64,000 nucleotides of DNA, from assembly GCA_963169455.1 (NCBI GenBank), contig CAUJDW010000128.1:62001-126000 (forward strand). The letters are read 5' to 3'. Positions 17,401-23,445 of this stretch are shown one piece after another. The number at the start of each line of letters is the position of its first letter. The first letter of the stretch is position 1. The notes below the pieces were generated by a model. That model did no database searches, was not told the DNA's origin, and worked only from the letters and a program-made list of their open reading frames with translations. Position numbers and translations under genes: made by a program. The stretch is from Bacteroidota bacterium (GTDB lineage Bacteria > Bacteroidota > Bacteroidia > Chitinophagales > Saprospiraceae).

Positions 17401-17634
17401 CCCTTTTTTCTGAAAGCTTATCTGCCCGGCGCTTCCATACCGTCCGCCCTGTTGGCGGCCCGGACGGCTTACCTGCAGGAGTCAAGCCCCGAAAAGGCGC
17501 ATCCCCGTTACTGGGCGGCTTACATGCAGGTAGGCGCTCCCCGGCCGATTCACGAAAAGCTGCCGATCCCGCCCTACCTGATCGCAGTAGCGGTCGGCGC
17601 CCTGATCCTCATCGGCTGGTGGGCGCGGCGGTAA
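14464..17634 (+). CDS. TPR-CHAT protein with apparently lost CHAT catalytic residues
   Basis: 1056 aa. Signal peptide (MRKNILLLAFAFFACLLSAQ), a long array of TPR repeats of the kinesin-light-chain type (about 70-480; e.g. HPELANSYDWIGKAYAAMEV, SLLRLGALYARLG), a helical linker, then a CHAT-like domain (about 640-1020) with CILPHGPLALFPFESLP and PRYWAAYMQVGAP, and a C-terminal membrane helix (PYLIAVAVGALILIGWW). CHAT proteases have a His in A-T-H-G and a Cys in S-A-C-x-T-G. At these places the protein has MATPT (Pro888) and LGPPEAP (Pro934), so peptidase activity is unlikely. Topology suggests a periplasmic domain with a tail anchor. Family function in Bacteroidota is mostly unknown. Confidence 0.8.
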   Translation: MRKNILLLAFAFFACLLSAQPELSETAAQHQNQAASLLLNGEPAAAIPLLQAAAAQYRQGAEWEQYFSCLNQVTTAYLELGQLEDAKRMAKKALWESIEKLGRDNNAAARAAHKLGEAYSSAGRHNSALESHRLALMIRRKLFGAQHPELANSYDWIGKAYAAMEVYDEAESYFQRARALRESVLGAEHAEVSDSYFLLGELATSRRQFGEALKLHRRALAIRRKSLGPRHPDVVQSLLRLGALYARLGAEKSAAQRYGEAVAIWKKGSPVRREYMAEAFHFLAAAALEKGQVEEAAQLARQASGMPAGSGLSPAGAYMLGSAFLLNGAPAEAVRYLEEALRQEGQPAPAACFHQLVESHLAAGQARAAVARAEEYLAFAGRKEAGALALADANLLLGKSLLRLGAYEQAAGYLREGLAEEQSPPAWRQAGYIALAEAWLALGEEEEAIAALHQASAAGQQQGASAFHQMLGLQAMARAHSTLAAQDRHALDNLEAALRSAEAADRLLAELLRQPLSSEQLVLIRERQSDWYESALHICFGLNIQNPSPEYRQRAFHFAERSKQLDIALPLLLTGDIAFHGVPPALLQEEEICRRQMPRLARRGELAVLEGAAIEKEQPAPGDWHKRYEALLQNLQREAPAYYQMKYGLLAPDISGLHGLLNRQNTLLYDYFAGQEHLYVFFADDKELLLFRHTADEELSEQLARFAGFHAKGFPSEAEEAQPAGFAGTGEFLFSKLFPLLPSPEGEGGPPQLCILPHGPLALFPFESLPTDKTGGENFSTLPYLGRQYVITYNYTANALLEADYEQSIAHPFPFRAFVFRNGATRPAPPDSHPAGKAGEASDRLRFFSALAALWAEARDGEIWEGGQSGEASFRRMPKNGALLMATPTILAASPLETYLALSASPDSLYDNILDVKELYEMETEAGLVFLGPPEAPSEGLSLNAAWPQLVQAWAYSGSNSLVLQRWNSPAPAPSEGLLPFFLKAYLPGASIPSALLAARTAYLQESSPEKAHPRYWAAYMQVGAPRPIHEKLPIPPYLIAVAVGALILIGWWARR

Positions 17635-17645
17635 GGCAGGGCCGT

Positions 17646-18485
17646 TTATTCGTCATATTCGTGAAGCCCGAGGTCCTGGATCAGGTTGATCAGTTTTTCG
17701 GCATACTGTTTGTCGGTGGCATACCCTGCCTTTTTCAGGCCCCGGGCCCAGGCTTTGTAATCGTCGTGTTTCAGGTTGAACAGATGTTTGTACCGGCTGT
17801 TGCGCTGTAGCAGCAGGCTGTGGGCGCGGTAGCTTTCCCAGGCGCTTTTGTACTTCCGGAAAAAATCCTTGTGGCTGTCGTCGGTGAAATTGGAGCAATG
17901 CCCCTTGGAGCAGGTTCGGGAAAAGCACTTGATCCCGAAATGGTTGTTGTTGTGGGTGGCCAGCCTGCTTTCCCCTACATTACTCTCCAGCAGGCCCTGC
18001 GCGAGGGTGATGCTGGCGGGAATGCCGAATTTTTCCATTTCCGTTTGGGCGACTTTGTGAAAGCGCCTGACATACTGCAGTTGCTTGCGGCGTTTTTCGG
18101 CCTTCAGGGCCGATGATTCTGCGGCGGCGAGGCCTTTGTTTTCGTCGGTTAGGTTGGAATAGGTATTGGCCAGGTTGCTGACATTGGCCGGTTGTTCATA
18201 GCTGGCAGGCAGAGGCCTGGCCTCCCCGGGCTGCGGTTCATGAAGCGCTGCGCCTGCCGGGAAGCCTGAATAGGGTGGGGGTTCCTCCAAAGGCGCCGCC
18301 AGCCGGAAAGCAGCGGCCGGAATATTGCTGAGCTGAAGGTCTATAGCCAGGTCTTTTTTATAAACCAGATAGGCCGCAGCCCCCAGCAGCGCTGCTTTCA
18401 GCCAGTATTTCTGCAGCCCCTCGCTGATTTGCCGGCCGGCTTCCTGCGCCATGGCCCGTGCGGCGGGTAGATATCTTTCGGCCAT
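17646..18485 (-). CDS. Glucosaminidase (GH73/FlgJ-like) cell-wall hydrolase
   Basis: 279 aa. N-terminal membrane segment (YWLKAALLGAAAYLVY, about 27-42), a variable Pro/Ala-rich and coiled-coil linker (about 60-140), then the catalytic domain: EKFGIPASITLAQGLLESNV with the catalytic Glu, LATHNNNHFGIKC, and a C-terminal YKAWARGLKKAGYATDKQYA. It hydrolyses beta-1,4 bonds next to N-acetylglucosamine in peptidoglycan. It is anchored facing the periplasm. It has its own promoter at 18554-18524 and is convergent with the CHAT gene (11-base gap). Confidence 0.9.
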   Translation of the reverse strand: MAERYLPAARAMAQEAGRQISEGLQKYWLKAALLGAAAYLVYKKDLAIDLQLSNIPAAAFRLAAPLEEPPPYSGFPAGAALHEPQPGEARPLPASYEQPANVSNLANTYSNLTDENKGLAAAESSALKAEKRRKQLQYVRRFHKVAQTEMEKFGIPASITLAQGLLESNVGESRLATHNNNHFGIKCFSRTCSKGHCSNFTDDSHKDFFRKYKSAWESYRAHSLLLQRNSRYKHLFNLKHDDYKAWARGLKKAGYATDKQYAEKLINLIQDLGLHEYDE

Positions 18486-18523
18486 TGTGTCCTGTTTTGT
18501 TTGAAAAAGATGATTAGCTGCTT

Positions 18524-18554
18524 CAAAAATAAAACACTTTGTTTATTTTACAAA
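18524..18554 (-). promoter_or_regulatory. Consensus Bacteroidota promoter for the glucosaminidase gene
   Basis: On the minus strand TTTG (18554-18551), exactly 19 bases, then TATTTTTG (18531-18524). The ATG at 18485 is about 39 bases downstream. Confidence 0.7.
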
Positions 18555-18691
18555 TAAAAACAACTTTTTGTTTTTCAAAAGCTCCGTCGCCGGGCTCCCC
18601 TCCGGTGTGTGCTGCTTTGGTAGTGTTTTGTAAATCAAAAGCTTATAACAATGTTTTAACAGCCGTGAAGCCTTATAAAATTTGGAAAAAG

Positions 18692-18723
18692 TTGGAATAG
18701 TAAAGGCCCGTATGCTACCTTTG
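18692..18723 (+). promoter_or_regulatory. Candidate promoter for the third ompH gene
   Basis: TTG (18692-18694), 21 bases, TACCTTTG (18716-18723), fitting TAnnTTTG. The ATG at 18750 lies 27 bases downstream, leaving a short leader. Confidence 0.6.
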
Positions 18724-18749
18724 CATGGTTTTTCAAAAAAAGCAAACAA

Positions 18750-19262
18750 ATGATGAAGCAGATCTTTTTGTTGTTTTCCTTTATCACTCTGGCGGTGTTT
18801 GCGGCTCCGGCCCAGAAATACGGCCATCTCAATTTCGGGCTGCTCGTCTCCGGCCTTCCGGAGGTAAAGGCAGCGGATACGGAACTGGAGGCTTACCAAA
18901 AACAACTGACGGCCAAAGGGGAAGAAATGGCCAAGGCCTGGCAGGAAAAAGCGCAGGCTTTCGCGCAAAAGGCGCAATCGGGCGAAATGGCGCCCGTCGA
19001 GCAGCAGAAGCAACAGGCTGCGCTTGAAAAAGAACGCGAAGAAATACTGGGGTACGAGGAGGAAATAAACGCCAAGATGCAGCAAAAAAGGCAGGAGCTG
19101 CTGAAGCCGATCATCGACAAGGCGGAGGCGGCCATCAAGGAAGTGGCGCAGGAGAACGGCTACCTGATGATCTTTGACACCAGCGTTTTCAACTCCATCC
19201 TGTTCGCGCAGGATACGGATGATGTGCTGCCGCAGGTAAAGGCGAAACTCGGGATAGAGTAG
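18750..19262 (+). CDS. OmpH/Skp family periplasmic chaperone, third copy
   Basis: 170 aa. Signal peptide (MMKQIFLLFSFITLAVFAAP), KYGHLNFGLLVSGLPEV at the mature start, a Lys/Glu/Gln coiled coil (about 45-130), and the ending PQVKAKLGIE, which parallels AMVRAKLGM of the skp gene at 553-1065. It is therefore closest to that one. It is probably another outer-membrane protein chaperone, transcribed alone from the promoter at 18692-18723 and closed by the hairpin at 19288-19321. ATG at 18753 is an equally possible start. Confidence 0.92.
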   Translation: MMKQIFLLFSFITLAVFAAPAQKYGHLNFGLLVSGLPEVKAADTELEAYQKQLTAKGEEMAKAWQEKAQAFAQKAQSGEMAPVEQQKQQAALEKEREEILGYEEEINAKMQQKRQELLKPIIDKAEAAIKEVAQENGYLMIFDTSVFNSILFAQDTDDVLPQVKAKLGIE

Positions 19263-19287
19263 GCGTATTTACTGCGGCAAAAACAGG

Positions 19288-19321
19288 CAGGCTTCTGGCG
19301 GTATGGTCCGGCAGAAGCCTG
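19288..19321. terminator. Bidirectional terminator between ompH and the M50 gene
   Basis: CAGGCTTCTG (19288-19297) and CAGAAGCCTG (19312-19321) form a perfect 10-bp stem. AAAAACA on the left and TTATGTTTT on the right give T-rich tails in both directions. It abuts the stop codon of the convergent M50 gene. Confidence 0.65.
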
Positions 19322-20467
19322 TTATGTTTTGGCGCCGCCCGATTTCTGCCTGAGGCGGATGAAGCTGTTCACCGAATTCTGGTCGACAACGCCCACCAAT
19401 TGCCCTTTGTCGAAGACGGGAAGCAGTTGGTATTGTTCCCATTGCATGCCCGGAATGACGGCTTTCAGGGAGTCGGAAGCCAGCAGGGCCTCGAAGCGGG
19501 CATGGGCCAGCCGCCCGACGGGAAGGCTGTGGGCGGCGCTGTCTCCGGCAGCTTCCACCAGTTCTTTTTCCGGCAATACGCCCACCAGGTTTTGCCACTC
19601 ATCGAAGACGAGAAAGCCTTTTTCCATGCCCTGCCGGTACTGCTCCAGGGCCAGGGCCAGCGGGTCGCTGGCATACAGGCGGGTGAACTGCCGGCGGGCC
19701 ACGTCGCCGACGGTATAGTGGCTGAGCAGCCCATCCAGCCTGACCATGCGGTACTCGCTCGCCGCCGCCATGAACACGAACACCCCGATAAGCGCGGTTA
19801 TGGGGCTCCAGCTCCAGATGCCGTAGCCCGCCAGGAGTATGGCGAAGCCCTGCCCGACGAAAGTCGCGATGCGGGTGGCCCGCAGCCGCCCCATGCGGGC
19901 CGACAGCAGGGCGCGCAGCACCCGGCCTCCGTCCATGGGAAAGGCCGGCAGCATATTGAACAGGGCCAGCACGATATTGACGATGATCAGCAGGAAAATG
20001 AATTCGTAAACCGGAGAGACATTCAGGGCGAAGGCATTGCTGTCGGGATTGAACAGCAGGTAGAAGTAGTCGAAGAACTGCCGCCTGCTTTCACCGGAAG
20101 ATAACATGGGAAAAAGCGCCAGCAACAGGCTGATGCCGACGTTGACCAGAGGGCCGGCGATGGCCACCATGAATTCCTGCCAGGGTTTTTCCGGTAGCCG
20201 GTCCAGCCGGGCCACCCCGCCAATGGGCGACAGGATGATGTCTCTGGTTTCCACGCCGTAGCGGCGCGCCGTCAGGGCGTGCCCGAATTCGTGGAGCACT
20301 ACGCAGAAGAACAGCGCCAGCACCAGAAGCGCGTAACCTCCCATCTCCCACCAATCGAGGGATTCTTCTGAGCCCACGTAAAACACCCAGGCGAAGATCA
20401 GGAGGAAGGACCAGTGTATCTGAACAGGGATGCCGAAAAGTTTAGCAACCTGGAAAACTCCTTTCAT
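19322..20467 (-). CDS. Site-2-protease-like M50 metallopeptidase with CBS domains
   Basis: 381 aa inner-membrane zinc protease. The active-site HEFGH is at about 59-63 inside a membrane helix. The second metal motif is in NMLPAFPMDGGR, with several more helices up to about 225. The C-terminal half carries a pair of CBS-like domains (about 240-375; LLSHYTVGDVARRQF, FLVFDEWQNLVGVLPEKELV, LLPVFDKGQLVGVVD). This is the M50B subfamily that cuts within membranes. CBS domains usually sense adenine nucleotides. The substrate is unknown. It is followed by the terminator shared with ompH. Confidence 0.92.
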   Translation of the reverse strand: MKGVFQVAKLFGIPVQIHWSFLLIFAWVFYVGSEESLDWWEMGGYALLVLALFFCVVLHEFGHALTARRYGVETRDIILSPIGGVARLDRLPEKPWQEFMVAIAGPLVNVGISLLLALFPMLSSGESRRQFFDYFYLLFNPDSNAFALNVSPVYEFIFLLIIVNIVLALFNMLPAFPMDGGRVLRALLSARMGRLRATRIATFVGQGFAILLAGYGIWSWSPITALIGVFVFMAAASEYRMVRLDGLLSHYTVGDVARRQFTRLYASDPLALALEQYRQGMEKGFLVFDEWQNLVGVLPEKELVEAAGDSAAHSLPVGRLAHARFEALLASDSLKAVIPGMQWEQYQLLPVFDKGQLVGVVDQNSVNSFIRLRQKSGGAKT

Positions 20468-20555
20468 CTAACTTTTTTTGATCACTACTACTTGCGTTGC
20501 AACTTTTCTAACAAACGCCGAAGGCCGCCCCATTGTTCCGGCGCCGGGGCCGCGG

Positions 20556-21743
20556 TCAGATCCTGTGTTCCATCGAGCTGCTGTAAACCGGCAGGTAGAG
20601 TTGCCCTTCCAGGATGCTGCGGGAGATGACGACGCGCTGTATTTCGGAGGTGCCTTCGTAGATCTGCGTGATCTTGGCGTCGCGCATCAGGCGCTCCACG
20701 TGGTATTCTTTTACATAACCGTAGCCGCCGTGTATCTGCACCGCCTCCACCGTATGGCGCATGGCCACTTCCGATGCGTAGAGTTTGGCCATGGCGCTGG
20801 CCGTGTCGTAGTCCATGCCCTGGTCTTTGAGCCAGGCGGCGCGGTAAACCATCAGTTTGGCGGCTTCGATCTCGGTGGCCATGTCGGCCAGTTTGAATGC
20901 GATGGCCTGGTGTTTGCTGATGGGCTTGCCGAAGGCTTCGCGCTGTTTGGAGTATTCCAGCGCCAGCTCGTAAGCGCCGCCGGCGATGCCCAGCGCCTGA
21001 GCGGCAATGCCGATGCGCCCGCCAGCGAGGGTCTTCATGGCAAATTTGAAGCCGAAGCCGTCCTCGCCGATGCGGTTTGCTTTCGGCACTTTTACATCCG
21101 AATACATGATGGTGTGCGTGTCGGAAGCCCGGATGCCCAGTTTGTCTTCCTTGGCGCCGATGGTTACCCCATCCCAGGAGGTTTCGACCAGCAGGGCGTT
21201 GATGCCGCGGTGGCCGGCTTCGGGATGTGACTGGGCCATTACGATGTGCAGCTGCGATTTGCCGCCGTTGGTGATCCAGTTCTTGGTGCCGTTGAGCAGG
21301 TAGTAGTCGCCCATATCCACGGCAGTGGTGCGCTGGCTGGTGGCGTCGCTGCCGGCTTCCGGTTCGGAGAGGCAGAAAGCGCCGATCCATTCGCCGCCGG
21401 CCAGTTTGGTCAGGTATTTGGCCTTTTGTTCCTCCGTACCGTAGGTTTCGAGGCCCCAGCAGACCAGGGAGTTGTTCACCGACATAATGACCGAGCAGGA
21501 GCTGTCCACCTTGGATATCTCCTCCATGGCCAGCACGTAGGACAGCGTGTCCATCCCGCCGCCGCCATACTCGGGGGCGGCCATCATCCCCAGGAAGCCG
21601 AGCTCCGCCATCTGCCGGACCTGCTCGGCGGGGTACTGCATTTTGGAATCGCGCTCGATGACGCCGGGCTTGAGTTCTTTCTGGGCAAATTCGCGGGCCG
21701 CATCCCGCACGGCCAGTTGTTCTTCGGTCAGTTCAAAAAACAT
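20556..21743 (-). CDS. Acyl-CoA dehydrogenase
   Basis: 395 aa, FAD-dependent first step of fatty-acid beta-oxidation or related acyl-CoA oxidation. Signatures: FCLSEPEAGSDATSQRTTA (family motif 1), NGTKNWITNGG, MKTLAGGRIGIAAQALGIA, QREAFGKPISKHQ, and the catalytic Glu in ITQIYEGTSEIQR (about 375). Length and the opening FELTEEQLAVRDAAREFA fit short-chain/butyryl-type enzymes. No etf or thiolase gene is adjacent. A repeat element lies 29 bases upstream of the start and may separate it from its promoter. Confidence 0.95.
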   Translation of the reverse strand: MFFELTEEQLAVRDAAREFAQKELKPGVIERDSKMQYPAEQVRQMAELGFLGMMAAPEYGGGGMDTLSYVLAMEEISKVDSSCSVIMSVNNSLVCWGLETYGTEEQKAKYLTKLAGGEWIGAFCLSEPEAGSDATSQRTTAVDMGDYYLLNGTKNWITNGGKSQLHIVMAQSHPEAGHRGINALLVETSWDGVTIGAKEDKLGIRASDTHTIMYSDVKVPKANRIGEDGFGFKFAMKTLAGGRIGIAAQALGIAGGAYELALEYSKQREAFGKPISKHQAIAFKLADMATEIEAAKLMVYRAAWLKDQGMDYDTASAMAKLYASEVAMRHTVEAVQIHGGYGYVKEYHVERLMRDAKITQIYEGTSEIQRVVISRSILEGQLYLPVYSSSMEHRI

Positions 21744-21771
21744 GAGTAATTTATTTGGTTAAGGCTGGTGG

Positions 21772-21900
21772 TAAGTAGTTGGACACATTTATTGTAACCC
21801 ATTACTGCTTCGGAAATACGGCGTCAATAGCATTGTTCCTGAGGCTAGGGTTATATTGTTGGATTGTTATATTGTTCTGCTAAATGTGTCCAATTACTTA
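21772..21900. repeat. 129-bp inverted-repeat element, copy 1
   Basis: Termini TAAGTAGTTGGACACATTT (21772-21790) and AAATGTGTCCAATTACTTA (21882-21900) are inverted repeats with 18 of 19 matches. The interior is the reverse complement of copy 2 at 28472-28599 with few changes, including GACGCCGTATTTCCGAAGCAGTA (here inverted). A third, longer copy is at 55222-55500. It has no ORF, so it is a small non-autonomous (MITE-like) element if mobile. Confidence 0.85.
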
Positions 21901-22247
21901 GTTTTAAAAACCGTGAAAAATTTCGGGAGCGAAATTACGCTAAATTTGGGAGAAAAGGAAGGAGGTGGACGTCTTTAGAAGTGGAGGCGTTTTTAGGCCT
22001 GGGGGTCTGAAAAGAAGAGGGTACAATAGGGGGAACATTCATCGGGTGGAAAGCGATTACTGTAAAACCCAATTCTCAATTTCGATGCCGGAAAGCCGTG
22101 TTTAGTTCCTCAAAAGTTGACATAGCCCTATTTCGCCTTTAACAAATTTACAACATTATTCCTTCGAAAGTGATCATTTATGGGGATCCAAAACCATTAA
22201 TATTCTCTATCTTTAAACCATTCCATACTCCTACAATCACTACCGCC
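21901..22247. other. AT-rich gap without genes
   Basis: I see no gene, RNA or repeat here. A TATCTTTA at 22209-22216 resembles a weak -7 box just before the remnant ORF at 22248. Confidence 0.4.
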
Positions 22248-22388
22248 ATGGAAAACGCGCTTTCTCACCCGGGCTTCCCCTATGCCGTTTCCCTCAGCCA
22301 GCAGGGCTTTCCATCCGGCCTTTACGTGGTGGGAGTCCGCTCTTGCCAGGGCAAGGTTTTCCGGCAAAAAATTTTCCGTGCTCATTAA
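22248..22388 (+). pseudogene. Remnant of a T9SS C-terminal domain
   Basis: A 46-codon ORF (ATG at 22248) with a segment that looks like the last strands of a type IX secretion sorting domain: GFPSGLYVVGVRSCQGKVF then RQKIFRAH and stop. The usual pattern is SGxYxVxVxxxxGxxxxKxxx. There is no signal peptide or passenger domain, so it is most likely the tail left from a lost cargo gene. It could also be a chance match, since the segment is short. Confidence 0.4.
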
Positions 22389-22450
22389 CGATCCTGATGC
22401 CTTGTTCAAAAAGGCTGGAGTTTCCTTGCTAATCTTCAAATTGTATTGCA

Positions 22451-23346
22451 ATGCCGGTTCAAAAAATAGTGCTTTTCCTTATAGTTTCTTTTTTCACCTC
22501 CTTTTCCATAAAAGGGCAAAAATGGGTTTAATATCGCTGTGGAACTGGGGTTAATAGACCATCATTTCCGTGATTTCATTGTCGACAATGATACATTAGT
22601 TGGGTTGGGGCTTGCTGATGTATATAATACGGAGTACTGGCAGCAAAGCCTGCTTGTGGCAAAGTTTGACTCCTCGGGCAACCTACTTGCCTATAATGTA
22701 ATAGTGGATTCTTTGGGAGATTTCTATTCCATTGACCGCAGCCGGGGCAAGATGGCGAAGGTTTCCGACGGCGGCTACGCCCTCACCTCCGCCCCTCTGG
22801 TTCGCGACGGAGCGGTTCTGGCCAAACTGAACCGGGAGCTTGAGGTGGAATTCGTGCGGGAATACCGCAACTGCAGGGCGACAGCCTGTGGCCGCGCTAC
22901 ATCGGGCCCGCCTTTCTTCCCCCTGAACCAGAACACCAGCGGCTGGTTTGGCGGAGTGGGCGAGCTGTCCAGCGGCAGCCTCGTAGCCGGGGGCTTCGCC
23001 AACCAGGGCATCTATTTCTATCCCTGGCTGGTCAAAACCGATGCCAACGGCTGCATCGAGGCGCCGTGCGAGCCGGTGAATGCGGCGGCGGGGCCCGCTC
23101 TGTCCGATACGGAGCCGCTGTTATTCCCCAACCCGGCCAGCGGGCGTTTTTACCTGTCGTGGCCGGGCCGCCCGCCCGGCGAGGTGCGCTGCACCCTGCT
23201 GGACGCGCAGGGGGGTAGTATGGCGCGGGCTGCGCCGCACGGAGGCGCTGATGGAATTTGAGGCCGTGGGGCTGCCGAAGCGCTTGTATTTTCTGGAAGT
23301 GGCGGCGGAAGGGCGAAGGTGGACGGGGAAAGTCAGTGTTCAGTAG
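22451..23346 (+). pseudogene. Frameshifted T9SS cargo protein
   Basis: Three frames together make one plausible secreted protein. Frame 1 (ATG 22451) gives a signal peptide MPVQKIVLFLIVSFFTSFSI then KGQ and stops. Skipping one A of the A5 run at 22518-22522 continues into VELGLIDHHF...LLVAKFDSSGNLLA...GGYALTSAPLVRDGAVLAKL, a WD/propeller-like repeat protein. It goes on to LLFPNPASGRFYLSWPG, the start of a T9SS type A domain. Skipping one G of the G6 run near 23210-23215 completes the domain with LPKRLYFLEVAAEGRRWTGK and a stop at 23346. Both breaks are in homopolymers, so sequencing error is possible. A further pair of compensating shifts (22870-22915) is suspected. Confidence 0.65.
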
Positions 23347-23416
23347 GGCAGCCACGGGATGGCGCTCTATGATTTTGTATGGATCAGCCGCCTCGTAACT
23401 TTCACCCAAAAATCCC

Positions 23417-23424
23417 TATCTTTG
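23417..23424 (+). promoter_or_regulatory. -7 box for pheT
   Basis: TATCTTTG matches TAnnTTTG and lies 22 bases before the ATG at 23446. I do not see a clear TTTG -33 box at the usual spacing. Confidence 0.45.
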
Positions 23425-23445
23425 GGCGCTGAAAATGCAAGCGCG

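Noticed and set aside
14464..17634. Active CHAT protease effector of a type III CRISPR or gasdermin-like defence system
   Set aside because: Catalytic residues appear missing, a signal peptide is present, and no CRISPR or gasdermin-like gene is adjacent.
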